Below, piece after piece: positions 8,249 to 17,882 of a stretch of 64,000 nucleotides of DNA. The notes under the pieces were generated by a model. It did not search any database. It saw only the letters and a list, made by a program, of their open reading frames with translations, and was not told the origin of the DNA. The stretch comes from JAAELZ01 sp965237485 (GTDB taxonomy: Bacteria; Pseudomonadota; Gammaproteobacteria; Arenicellales; Poriferihabitantaceae). How positions within the stretch are numbered: position 1 is the stretch's first letter; each line of letters opens with the position of its first letter. The DNA is taken from assembly GCA_965237485.1 (NCBI GenBank), contig CBDEFQ010000009.1, positions 372,001 through 436,000 on the forward strand, read 5' to 3'. A program made the translations under genes and the position numbers.

Positions 8249-9283
8249 GGTGATTTACCTCAAAGTGTGTTGGTTAGTTTGCAAAATTCATAACGAAGTT
8301 AGTTGGTAAGTGTTAATTCCGCACCAAGGTTGCTAACAACGTTGATATTAAAAGCGAGAAATTAGTGTCGCTCGTTACACGACATGCCAGATGGCTCGTT
8401 ATGGTTCGCAAACCAAAACGCTACTACGTAAAACCCGAATGTGGATTAGTCATAAGTCCTCCTAAGTTGTTATTAAAACGCTATTGGTTAAAACAAGGTC
8501 GAGGTGAAGCCGCGCCGTTTTGTCGGCGTACTGCTACTTCAATTGGATTTGGCTGTACAGCCAATAAATCTTCTTTATCGATATAAAGAAGGGAAGCGTA
8601 AATAAGCACTACGCATGAGCGTATCTACTAAGCTAAGTAGTGTTGCTTAAATTCGATTGCTTGCTGGATAAATGGAATCGCCTTAAAAAGGTGACTCCTG
8701 CTAAATAAATAGCTTGGATAAATCGCTATAAAAGCGGATGGTTAAAAACCATATGATAAGAGGGTTAACCCTAATTATCGTTAATTAGTCTGAACGCGGT
8801 TTAAATTGCTTTTGCGCGTTACTAATGAAATAAAAATAGCATATGTGCGTTAAAAATTGAAGGTCATGAGAGCAATATTTGAGTCCATCACTGAGGTGTC
8901 ATAAACAAAGTTGTAGCAAAACCTATGTAGCCACGGAGCTCGATGCCGGCGTCACTGTAAGTAGGCTTACAGTGACGCCGGCATCGTTATTATAAGTTTT
9001 CAGTAAGATATTATGATAAATGCACATAGTCATAGTCGATTTCATGCTTGAGATTCTTGTGTTGGCCTTGCAGCCCGTTCACTACAAGCCTCAAGCCTGC
9101 GGTAATAGCAAAATAGATTTTTAAAGTGGTTGGCACCACTAAATCTTTTTTGCCATTAGGGCTATTCCGTTACCTCCTTGCGTGCTTATTGGTTGCCCAT
9201 CAAATTTGCAGGCACGCTCTATGCGTGCCGCATCATTTGATAATTGTTATCTTAGGCTTGAAACTCGATCTTATGTTTTATGA
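8249..9283. other. Gene-poor region rich in small hairpins
   Basis: There is no confident gene in about 1 kb. Short dyads occur repeatedly: CTTCTTTA/TAAAGAAG near 8570, CCTT-aaa-AAGG near 8690, ATGGTT-aaa-AACCAT near 8740 and AGGGTTAACCCT near 8762. The large hairpin at 8941-8986 is listed separately. A minus-strand open stretch at about 9134-9230, reading SNDAARIERACKFDG and stopping at MAKKI, looks protein-like but has no start codon and is probably a gene remnant. A frame at 8365-8586 is weak. Confidence 0.4.
8941..8986. repeat. Perfect 21-bp inverted repeat (hairpin)
   Basis: The arms at 8941-8961 and 8966-8986 are perfectly complementary over 21 bp with a 4-base loop, and are GC-rich (CGATGCCGGCG...). 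No T-tract follows immediately. It could be a strong terminator or a protein-binding dyad. Confidence 0.6.
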
Positions 9284-9393
9284 AAATTATCTGAGTTATG
9301 CCTGAAAGTGGTGTATGGAGTAGTTGACTAAAAGCGGCGTATCGGGATGAGTTGAGTTTACAACAACTTAAACTTCCACAGACATACGCCACT

Positions 9394-10580
9394 ATGAAAC
9401 AGAATAAAATTATTTCCTTTGAAAAGCCAGAGCAAAGCATCGATCCGCTGCAAGAATTGATTCGCAATGGCGCCAGGCAACTCATTCAAACCGCGGTCGA
9501 GAGTGAGTTATCTGAACTGCTGTATCGCAATTGTGACAAAGTCTCAGATTCAGGACACGCTGGTGTCGTTCGTAACGGCTATTTGCCAGAACGTGAACTG
9601 CAAACCGGGATCGGCCCAGTCAAAGTACGTATCCCCAAGGTGCGCTCCCGCACTGGAGTACCGATCACCTTTCGGTCTGCTTTAGTGCCGCCGTATGTGC
9701 GTAAAACGAGAACACTAGAAGCGGCCTTGCCTTGGCTGTATCTCAAGGGTGTCAGCACTGGAGAAATGGGGGATGCACTGAGCGTGCTAGTGGGTCAATC
9801 AGCGACTGGGTTATCATCAAGCACAGTGAGTAAGCTCAAAGCAACGTGGTCTCAGGAGTACAAGGATTGGAATAGAGAAGGTTTAGATCGAGATCGATGG
9901 GTTTATCTATGGGCGGACGGGATACACAGCGGCCTGCGCGGCGATGAGGGCCGACTCTGTGCCTTAGTTGTCATCGGAGTGAATGAGCGCGGTCACAAGA
10001 AATTACTGGCGATTGAAGACGGTGAGCGAGAGTCTACGCAGAGTTGGCGAGAGGTGTTGTTGGCACTCAAGGAGCGAGGCCTGAATCAACCAGAGCTGGG
10101 CATCGGTGATGGTGCTTTAGGCTTTTGGAATGCCCTGGAAGAAGTCTATCCTGGCACTAAACATCAACAGTGTTGGGTGCATAAAACGGTCAACGTGCTG
10201 AACAAGCTGCCTAAATCGGTGCAGCCCAAAGCAAAAGCAGCTCTGCATAACATTTGGCAGGAAGAAACCAAAGAAGCGGCGCAAAGCGCCTATCAATTAT
10301 TCATTAAAACCTGTCAAGACAAGTATCCAAAAGCCACGCAGTGCTTGGAAAAAGATCGCGAAGAGTTAATGACGTTCTACTCGTTCCCTGCCAAGCACTG
10401 GATGAGCATACGTACTACGAATCCAATTGAATCAACATTCGCGACTATCCGACACCGTACCAAACGATGCAAGGGATGTCTTAGCCGTGATGGCATGTTA
10501 AGTATGATGTTCAAGCTGGGTCAGTGCGCAGAGAAAAAGTGGAACCGAATACGCGGGTTCGCCTATCTAGCAAAAGTGAT
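9394..10580 (+). pseudogene. IS256-type transposase interrupted by nested IS
   Basis: Mutator-type DDE transposase starting MKQNKIISFEKPEQ (ATG at 9394). It is identical over nearly its whole length to the intact copy at 21478-22734, including the DRDRWVYLWADG and HWMSIRTTNPIES segments. It is cut after FAYLAKV, where the second copy has inserted; the last codons are at 11984-12020. Confidence 0.92.
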
Positions 10581-11974
10581 GAGTTATGCCTGAAAGTGGT
10601 GTATGGAGTAGTTGACTAAAAGCGGCGTATCGGGATGAGTTGAGTTTACAACAACTTAAACTTCCACAGACATACGCCACTATGAAACAGAATAAAATTA
10701 TTTCCTTTGAAAAGCCAGAGCAAAGCATCGATCCGCTGCAAGAATTGATTCGCAATGGCGCCAGGCAACTCATTCAAACCGCGATCGAGAGTGAGTTATC
10801 TGAACTGCTGTATCGCAATTGTGACAAAGTCTCAGATTCAGGACACGCTGGTGTCGTTCGTAACGGCTATTTGCCAGAACGTGAACTGCAAACCGGGATC
10901 GGCCCAGTCAAAGTACGTATCCCCAAGGTGCGCTCCCGCACTGGAGTACCGATCACCTTTCGGTCTGCTTTAGTGCCGCCGTATGTGCGTAAAACGAGAA
11001 CACTGGAAGCGGCCTTGCCTTGGCTGTATCTCAAGGGTGTCAGCACTGGAGAAATGGGGGATGCACTGAGCGTGCTAGTGGGTCAATCAGCGACTGGGTT
11101 ATCATCAAGCACAGTGAGTAAGCTCAAAGCAACGTGGTCTCAGGAGTACAAGGATTGGAATAGAGAAGGTTTAGATCGAGATCGATGGGTTTATCTATGG
11201 GCGGACGGGATACACAGCGGCCTGCGCGGCGATGAGGGCCGACTCTGTGCCTTAGTTGTCATCGGAGTGAATGAGCGCGGTCACAAGAAATTACTGGCGA
11301 TTGAAGACGGTGAGCGAGAGTCTACGCAGAGTTGGCGAGAGGTGTTGTTGGCACTCAAGGAGCGAGGCCTGAATCAACCAGAGCTGGGCATCGGTGATGG
11401 TGCTTTAGGCTTTTGGAATGCCCTGGAAGAAGTCTATCCTGGCACTAAACATCAACGGTGTTGGGTGCATAAAACGGCCAACGTGCTGAACAAGCTGCCT
11501 AAATCGGTGCAGCCCAAAGCAAAAGCAGCTCTGCATAACATTTGGCAGGAAGAAACCAAAGAAGCGGCGCAAAGTGCCTATCAATTATTCATTAAAACCT
11601 ATCAAGACAAGTATCCAAAAGCCACGCAGTGCTTGGAAAAAGATCGCGAAGAGTTAATGACGTTCTACTCGTTCCCTGCCAAGCACTGGATGAGCATACG
11701 TACTACGAATCCAATTGAATCAACATTCGCGACTATCCGACACCGTACCAAACGATGCAAGGGATGTCTTAGCCGTGATGGCATGTTAAGTATGATGTTC
11801 AAGCTGGGTCAGTGCGCAGAGAAAAAGTGGAACCGAATACGCGGGTTCGCCTATCTAGCAAAAGTGATTCAAGGGGTTCCATTTAAAGATGGAATAGAGC
11901 AAACTAATGACTACTCAGATCAAACCTAGGCCGCTTGAAGAAAATGCCTCATACACCAGATTCGGGCATAACTC
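10581..11974 (+). mobile_element. IS256-type element (inner, nested copy)
   Basis: A complete 1,394-bp element lies between 9-bp duplications AAAAGTGAT (10572-10580 and 11975-11983), both belonging to the 3' end of the outer copy's transposase gene. It is therefore a later insertion of the same IS into itself. Confidence 0.94.
10682..11929 (+). CDS. IS256-type (Mutator) transposase
   Basis: A 415-residue transposase from ATG 10682. The frame is also open upstream from a TTG, but MKQNKIISF is the sensible start. Compared with the copy at 21478-22734 it has a few substitutions, and a GAG to TAG change removes the last three residues (ends DQT). It is otherwise complete and may be functional. 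Confidence 0.9.
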   Translation: MKQNKIISFEKPEQSIDPLQELIRNGARQLIQTAIESELSELLYRNCDKVSDSGHAGVVRNGYLPERELQTGIGPVKVRIPKVRSRTGVPITFRSALVPPYVRKTRTLEAALPWLYLKGVSTGEMGDALSVLVGQSATGLSSSTVSKLKATWSQEYKDWNREGLDRDRWVYLWADGIHSGLRGDEGRLCALVVIGVNERGHKKLLAIEDGERESTQSWREVLLALKERGLNQPELGIGDGALGFWNALEEVYPGTKHQRCWVHKTANVLNKLPKSVQPKAKAALHNIWQEETKEAAQSAYQLFIKTYQDKYPKATQCLEKDREELMTFYSFPAKHWMSIRTTNPIESTFATIRHRTKRCKGCLSRDGMLSMMFKLGQCAEKKWNRIRGFAYLAKVIQGVPFKDGIEQTNDYSDQT

Positions 11975-12092
11975 AAAAGTGATTCAAGGGGTTCCATTTA
12001 AAGATGGAATAGAGCAAACTAATGACTACTCAGATCAAACCGAGGCCGCTTGAAGAAAATGCCTCATACACCAGATTCGGGCATAACTCAAA

Positions 12093-12810
12093 TTATCTAT
12101 GATTTGTCGTGTCGAGTAGCTTAGCTATCTTATATGGAGCTTTTCCAAGCTTAGCAATTTTATGAATCAATAATTTTCCAGATGAAGTTATCGAAGTTTG
12201 ATCGGCGCTAATGAGAAGTTCATTGATATCTTCTTTACTTACTCTAATCCAGTGATAATCAGGAATATTTAGGAATTGAGTGATGCTCCTTTCTGTTAAA
12301 TTTTTAATAGAAAAACATCTACCTCCATAAAAATTTAGAAAGGAACAAAAGCGTTTTGCTTCTTAGCCAATATTTCTCTATCTGATTCAAGCCGGACCTG
12401 ATTGTTATCTACTACATAGCATGGAGGGTTTTCACTAGATTTCGAATAATCATTTAACGCGGCTAAACCTAATGACGAGTCTATATGATCGTATTGGACA
12501 TGAAATACGCTATCTTCGCGTGTCGATAACAGATCTAAAAATCCTTCAATCGAATGATCTTCATTTCTGACCTGTAAGCGCTCTTTAGCGGAAAGCTGGA
12601 TTCCGCCCTTTGCAATTGAATCGGGTGTAAATCCAGGTAGGTATTCTTTCTTATTATTTCTAGGTTTTAAACCGCCTAAAAACCTTAAACTTCCACCGAC
12701 ATCTGGTTTACTTTTCTCAAGCTCAAACAGTTTGTAGCTAAAGTCTGAAATAAGGTCAGCTTTTAAGAATTCATCACTTCCAATATCCACCACCTTTAAA
12801 GATATATGTT
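12093..12810 (-). pseudogene. 3' part of an unrecognised defence-operon gene
   Basis: This continues the gene that begins at 15439. Across the IS and its GTT duplication the frame joins as ELVTE-HISLKVVDIG. It reads to FVPF (stop at 12335), but the neighbouring frame carries on convincingly (LNFYGGRCFSIKNLTERS, then IPDYHWIRVSKEDINELL) to a TAA at 12093-12095. One base has therefore probably been lost near 12340. The final codons overlap the target site of the IS256-type element. No family is recognised. The C-terminus is basic and helical, and GGSLRFLGGLKP and YLPGF are notable segments. Confidence 0.55.
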
Positions 12811-12841
12811 CCGGCAATTTTCAGGGTAGTTGCACATTTTC

Positions 12842-13891
12842 CTACGCAGCCAATAATACTTCTTTTTGTGGGTTCAGCGCAACCGCACCACAAGGCCGCC
12901 AATTTCGGGTTTGGCCAGACCACCGATTAGGTTTTGCTGCTTTAGCTTCCTGATAAACAACTTCTCGTTTTGCTAATAGGGCACTATCTTCACCGCGATA
13001 ACGCTGGCCAGGTGTAACGTAGCGTATAGCACTGTGACGATGTTCTTCGTTATACCATTGCATAAACTTACCCACCCATTGGCGGGCGGCCTCTAAGCTA
13101 TCGAAGCCTTGAGAAGGCCACGCAGGGCAATACTTTACCGTTCTAAACATGGATTCAATATAAGCGTTGTCATTGCTTACTCTTGGCCTTGAGTAAGAGG
13201 GCTTTATTCCTAATGCTTCTAACTTCGCTCTCATTGTGAACGATTTCATTGGGCTGCCATTATCACTGTGTAAGACGGGCATGCCATCGCAGCTGGCCAC
13301 TTTTAGAGCCGCCTGAGACATCAACTACGCACCTAATTCACCGCTTTCAACAGGATGTACTTCCCAGTGAACGCCATAGCGACTGTAAAGGTCTTCTACC
13401 ATGTACAGGTAATAATGCTTGCCAATAGTACGCGTCGCCAAATAGGTGATATCCCACATCCACACAGCATTAGGTTTTAGCGCTATATGAGTATCGGGTG
13501 TTCGGGACTGCTTTTGTTTGGCGCGGCCGCGGTGCTTCAATTGCCCATGCGCCTTGAGAACTCGATAAAAGCTAGACTCGCTGGCCACATAAATACCTTT
13601 GTCAGCCAACTGCGGTACTATTTGCGACGGCGGCAAATGATGGTATGCCGATTCATTACATATCGATAAAATGTGTTGCTGCTCTTGCTCGCTTAGTTTA
13701 TTGCCAGGGACTGGCTTTTCTACCAAAGGACGTTGATCACTGCGGATACTATCTTCTCCTTTTGGCTTCCAACGTCTAAGCGTAGACTCGGCAAGGCCAA
13801 CCAACTCACAAGCACTTGAACGCTTTGAACCTGCGTCTACTGCTTCATTAACATCATTGATTACTTTAATGCGCGTCTGAGTCGTAATCAT
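12842..13891 (-). pseudogene. rve-type transposase OrfB, nonsense mutation
   Basis: Same DDE transposase as at 28994-30043 and 38573-39622 (segments WMWDITYLA, HSDNGSPM, NAYIESMFR). A CAG to TAG change after HPVESGELGA (about 13322) splits it into two frames, so this copy probably cannot supply a full OrfB. Confidence 0.88.
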
Positions 13892-14379
13892 ACTTTCTCG
13901 TCCTCCCAAAGCGCCTGAAACTTTTTTTGTAATACTAATAATGCGGCCGTTTCAGCCAAGGCTTTATCTTTGCGGCGCAGCTGGGTTTCTAGCTTCTTCT
14001 TGTCTTTTTTTAACGCACGTATTTCATCACGCGCAACTTTAGGGCTAATGAGAGCCTCATCAACACCATTAATACAAGCTTCTCGCCATTGCGTTATTTG
14101 AGTAGGGTATAGGCCTTTCTCTCGGCAATACGCAGATAATTCTTGTTCATTCATCGCAGCAGTTTCAAGAACTACGGTGAACTTAGTTTGGCAATCCCAC
14201 TGATTAGATGAATCACTATTAGGCATTAAAACTCCTGATCGTCTGGCTTTATTTCGCCAATCATACAAGGTTTGAACACTGATTCCTTCTTCTCTAGATA
14301 TTTCTGCGAAGGACTGACTATTTGATGATAATAATTTAGATAAAACAGCTTCTCTTCGTTCTACGCTATATTTCGGCAT
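13888..14379 (-). CDS. IS OrfA (helix-turn-helix)
   Basis: A 163-residue protein with an N-terminal HTH (FAEISREEGISVQTLYDW), a second DNA-binding part (ITQWREACINGVDEALI) and a C-terminal coiled coil (IRALKKDKKKLETQL). It overlaps orfB by a few bases. It is the DNA-recognition subunit of the element. Confidence 0.85.
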   Translation of the reverse strand: MPKYSVERREAVLSKLLSSNSQSFAEISREEGISVQTLYDWRNKARRSGVLMPNSDSSNQWDCQTKFTVVLETAAMNEQELSAYCREKGLYPTQITQWREACINGVDEALISPKVARDEIRALKKDKKKLETQLRRKDKALAETAALLVLQKKFQALWEDEKV

Positions 14380-14439
14380 GAGTATTTCTCCGCCGCCCCT
14401 TGTGAATTAAAATGTGTGCAACTACCCTGACGTCTGGGG

Positions 14440-15439
14440 GTTCTGTCACAAGCTCTCCGAAAATATCTTCGCTTAGTAGGCTTATGATAGATGCGTTATC
14501 GTAGTCTCCGCCCAATAGATTCTTTAGCGTGATTTTGTTAAAAACACTGTTAACAAATTTATCTTGAACAAAGAGAGAACCGGTGAATAGTCTGATATTA
14601 TTTATCGACATGAAATATTCTGTAGGTTCAAAGAAATTGCCACGACCTTCATGAATCTGGGGGTTTTTGCTTAGGTTAGTCTTTTTAGGCTCTTCAGATA
14701 GAAATTCATTTATATCTATTTCTTTCCAATAGCTAATGAGCTGCGAAGCGCAAGCATCTAAAAAACCTTGCCCATTACGCTTACGCTTGCTTCTTGCTGT
14801 TAGACAATTAGGGTTATTCCGTATGAGCCTTTTTGTAGAATATATATCGTGGATATTACCTTTTATCCTAAAAGCAACTTTAGCTAGACAGTCTAATTCC
14901 TTCAGGGATAATAGGGATTGGGAAAAAGGGTATTGTCTATTCTTATTTATACCTATACCCGCGTGAAAGGTTATTTGGGTTTCAGAACAATCTAGATGTT
15001 CTAACATTTCATTTTTAAGTTTATGCCATATTCTTTCAAAGCCATTTGAGTAAAATGGGTTACGGCCCATTGTTCGTACTGGAGATCCTATTTTTTTTAT
15101 ATAGAGTGGAAAAAATTGCCCATCAAGCATTTCCTCTGCAATCAATATTTGTTGGACCGCCAAGGACAAAGCAAGGGAGTGTTCACCTTCTTTAGCCTTT
15201 AAGCAATTGTTGTCTAGCAGAATATGATTTGAACTGTGTCGCGGGATAAAGCAGCTTTTACATAGTTTATGGAATGTTTCAATCACGCTAGGTTCGCTTG
15301 TCTCATCGTAGGCATTTGAGTAAATATCTAATAAAATCTCATTGTGAAAAGTTAAGTAGATCCTCTTTGATGTCTGGTGTAGCTCAGCTTCGAGGTGATC
15401 CCACAGAAGTTTATTCCAGTGCCGTAGAGTTATTGTCAT
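14440..15439 (-). pseudogene. 5' part of an unrecognised defence-operon gene
   Basis: The ATG at 15437-15439 overlaps the stop of the upstream nuclease gene as ATGA, so the two are translationally coupled. About 333 native residues (MTITLRHWNKLLWDHLE ... FGELVTE) precede the IS; the frame then runs about 24 codons into IS sequence. With the part at 12093-12810 the ancestral protein had about 570 residues. It has no signal peptide or membrane segment and is rich in basic and aromatic residues (TARSKRKRNGQGF). I recognise no domain. Its position as last gene of a helicase-nuclease operon suggests a nucleic-acid-related role, which is inference. Confidence 0.6.
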
Positions 15440-16479
15440 GTTGACTCAATTACTCTAGTTTTTAATGTAGAAAAATATGATCCTTGATTCCACTCGATCT
15501 CCGTTAGTGTATATACATTATTATTGGCGAGTTCTGGGCAGTTGGAGTGGAAAGTGATCTTCGAGAAAACTTCGTTGGACCCCAAAATGCCTGATAGTAT
15601 CTCGATATCAAAAGTATCGATTTTTCGTTTTAGAACTCGAATAGTCAACGCTGAAGATATTTGGTTTTTTAACAAAATTTTTTTACTTGAAACGAAAGGA
15701 CAGTAAAACGCACAACTACAGGTTTCGCATACTTCGGTATTGGTTGTTCCTAAAAGACCTAGATTATTTATAGAGAGTGCGTAACTAGTATCCGAGATAT
15801 ATTCGGCACATGTTGATTTGATCGAGTTCATAATAAGGGGGTTAACTTCGACACCTAGTCTAGTCCCTGATATAAGTTCGACTTCCATTTTTATTGGTAG
15901 TTTTTGAAAACGGTCTTCGCAAAGACATGCGTAAAAATTCAGCTGTTGAATATGAGCATCCGTAAGGTCTTCTTTTATCGAGGACTTATAGTCAACAATG
16001 GCGTATCCATTTTCGAGTCTTTCAATTAGGTCTACTACTCCAAGCATGTTTCCGTCCGATGTGACTAGTTTTTTTTCTCGGAATAAGGCTTCAATCGAAT
16101 AGTCATAAATTTTTGATTCTGTAAGTCTTACGAGGTTGGCCCAAAAACCCCAAGACTCATATTTGGCTCTATCATTAGGTGATGACCAACCCGCAAATTT
16201 CTGAATCTCGTTGTGGATAGCCTTGCGTATTTGTGAACGAGTTTCTCGCCTTTCGTCACATGAAAACTCATCAAGCCGTTTGAGTATCGAGTGCATAACC
16301 ATTCCCTGCAACCAGTAGCGGTCGACTTTTGCCGCAGTTCGGCTGCCCAAATTTTTGCGACGACTTAATAGAAACGCTTTTAGACGACAGACGCTAAGTT
16401 GCTGATATTCAGAAAAACTGACTGGTGTTTTTTCTTGAGAACTATTAGTAGTAATGGATTCTGCTCTTTCAATTAGCAT
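15436..16479 (-). CDS. PD-(D/E)XK nuclease of the Cas4/RecB type
   Basis: A 347-residue protein with the RecB-family nuclease signature: GMVMHSIL (about 59-66), GVVD (147-150), IVDYKSS (161-167, the D-x-K core) and QQLNFYACL (about 178-186, the QxxxY motif). Four cysteines, C31 in SVCRLKAF and the late cluster CETCSCAFYC (251-260), match the arrangement that holds a 4Fe-4S cluster in Cas4 and AddB. It probably cuts or resects DNA. Its ATG overlaps the end of the helicase gene by 7 bp and its stop overlaps the next gene by 4 bp. It therefore belongs to the operon, and it is one of its few intact genes. Whether such a gene is usual in Druantia loci I cannot say. Confidence 0.8.
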   Translation of the reverse strand: MLIERAESITTNSSQEKTPVSFSEYQQLSVCRLKAFLLSRRKNLGSRTAAKVDRYWLQGMVMHSILKRLDEFSCDERRETRSQIRKAIHNEIQKFAGWSSPNDRAKYESWGFWANLVRLTESKIYDYSIEALFREKKLVTSDGNMLGVVDLIERLENGYAIVDYKSSIKEDLTDAHIQQLNFYACLCEDRFQKLPIKMEVELISGTRLGVEVNPLIMNSIKSTCAEYISDTSYALSINNLGLLGTTNTEVCETCSCAFYCPFVSSKKILLKNQISSALTIRVLKRKIDTFDIEILSGILGSNEVFSKITFHSNCPELANNNVYTLTEIEWNQGSYFSTLKTRVIEST

Positions 16480-16887
16480 TTTTTAATTAGGGTGTTGACC
16501 TTTTGTCTTACTGAGACTGGGTTTGTAATAAACTCTATTGGGCATATCGATTGCTTCGCACCCATTTTATCCATTGCATCGTCAAGCCCTAAATCAGCTG
16601 GTAGCATTGGGTGACGTACAAAAATAAAATACTTCGCGTTTTTGTATTCGAATTCAAAATATGGATAGCCTTGATAGTTCTTAGGTTCGACATTTTTTTC
16701 GAGTATCGTTGTTAGCTGAAGGTGCATATACCCATCTTTACCAACTAAACTCTGCCAGCAACTTGATAGTGGGTTGAAACCAGTCTTTTCATTAGTTAAA
16801 AAATCGAATAAATCTAGCCCTAGTCTCCAATTTAGATTTTCATGTGTAAGCCTATTATTAAAATTATTTAGACATTTATAACAACTT
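16473..16887 (-). pseudogene. C-terminal piece of the DruE-like helicase
   Basis: The frame is open from the IS91-type boundary at 16887 to a TAA at 16473. It begins SCYKCLNNFNNR and includes LNWRLGLDLFDFL, the Cys-containing ending typical of DUF1998 helicases (...CxxCLxxYxN...LxWxLALDL). It joins the piece ending HAKKCLT at 19159 in frame. An ATG at 16725 gives a shorter apparent product of 84 residues, but that is only the tail of the large protein. Confidence 0.75.
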
Positions 16888-16982
16888 GTTGAACGAAGCC
16901 GCTAAGCGGCAAAGAGAGCCAACAACGAGCACACTATTCCTATCACCCTCAATGTTGAGTGTGTGTTTTATAGGAATAAATA

Positions 16983-17882
16983 ATGAACTCATCAGATCAA
17001 ACTCGTTTTGACTCTCTTTACCAACAACATATTAACGTACTTCGCCTGCAAGGCAAAGCCGACGCAACTATAGATAGCTATTCGCGAGCTGTGCGCCGAG
17101 TGTCGGCGTTCTTTGATTGTTGTCCCGACCAGCTCAGCCAACAACAATTACGGGACTACTTCTTGTCTCTGGTGCACAGCCATTCCTGGTCTACGGTAAA
17201 ACTCGACCGTAACGGCCTGCAATTCTTTTATCGCTACATTCTCAACAAATCTTGGCAGTGGATAGAGATTGTAAAACCGCCTAGGGTTCAAACTCTGCCT
17301 GATATTCTGTCGACGGAGGAAGTGGGCCGCGTCATCAACCAGACACGCGAAGCGCGTTACCAAACTTATCTTTTGTGCGTGTACAGCATGGGGCTGCGCT
17401 TGAGCGAGGCGCTCAACCTGACCATTGCTGACATCGACAGTGCTCGCCATAAAGTGCATGTACGTTGCGGCAAAGGTCGTAAAGATCGGTTTGTATTTTT
17501 GCCTGATCGAACGCTCGATTTATTGCGCACTTATTGGGCCAGTCATCGTAACCCTAAATGGCTATTTCCTCAGGGAAAAACCAACCAACTTCGCCGCTCA
17601 GCCAGCGCACCGATGGACCGCGGCGGCTTGCAAAAATCGGTTAAGGTCATCGTCAAAAGTTGCGGCATTCATAAGCGCGTTACCATTCACACCTTTCGCC
17701 ACTGCTATGGCGCACACTTGGTCGAGTCAGGCGTTCACTTGCGCGCCATCCAGCGCGAGATGGGCCATGAATGTCCCAAGACAACGGTGCTTTACACGCA
17801 ACTCACCGACGTGGTGCAACGCAACACCGGCTCGCGGATAAACACCTTGATTGATGGCTTGGACTTTGAGGTGATCGCCTAA
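16983..17882 (+). CDS. Tyrosine recombinase accessory to the IS91-type element
   Basis: A 299-residue XerC/D-like recombinase with an N-terminal SAM-like core-binding domain and catalytic residues in MGLRLSEAL (Arg), HTFRHCY (HxxR), GHE and LYTQL (Tyr). Its TAA overlaps the ATG of the transposase gene (TAATG), so the two are coupled. Some IS91-family elements carry such an integrase ahead of the HUH transposase. Confidence 0.88.
   Translation: MNSSDQTRFDSLYQQHINVLRLQGKADATIDSYSRAVRRVSAFFDCCPDQLSQQQLRDYFLSLVHSHSWSTVKLDRNGLQFFYRYILNKSWQWIEIVKPPRVQTLPDILSTEEVGRVINQTREARYQTYLLCVYSMGLRLSEALNLTIADIDSARHKVHVRCGKGRKDRFVFLPDRTLDLLRTYWASHRNPKWLFPQGKTNQLRRSASAPMDRGGLQKSVKVIVKSCGIHKRVTIHTFRHCYGAHLVESGVHLRAIQREMGHECPKTTVLYTQLTDVVQRNTGSRINTLIDGLDFEVIA

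Larger units (their letters stand above)
9293..12089 (+). mobile_element. IS256-type element (outer copy) carrying a nested second copy
   Basis: The ends are GAGTTATGCCTGAAAG at 9293 and, inverted, GAGTTATGCCCGAATC at 12089. The flanking 9-bp target duplication AAATTATCT is present at 9284-9292 and 12090-12098. Removing the inner copy (10581-11974) and one AAAAGTGAT leaves 1,394 - 9 bases plus the retained repeat, the size of the intact copies. Confidence 0.93.
12811..14439 (-). mobile_element. 1,629-bp rve-type IS, copy 1
   Basis: The ends CCGGCAATTTTCAGGGTAG and, inverted, CCCCAGACGTCAGGGTAG share the core TCAGGGTAGTTGCACA. A 3-bp duplication GTT flanks the element (12808-12810 and 14440-14442). 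Two overlapping genes follow the orfA-orfB plan of IS3-like elements. It splits the last gene of the defence operon. Confidence 0.92.

Noticed and set aside
8365..8586. A 73-residue protein gene
   Set aside because: No ribosome site or family resemblance; composition is unlike neighbouring proteins and the region is rich in hairpins.
16473..16727. An independent 84-residue gene
   Set aside because: The frame is open upstream to the IS91-type junction and reads as the DUF1998 C-terminus.
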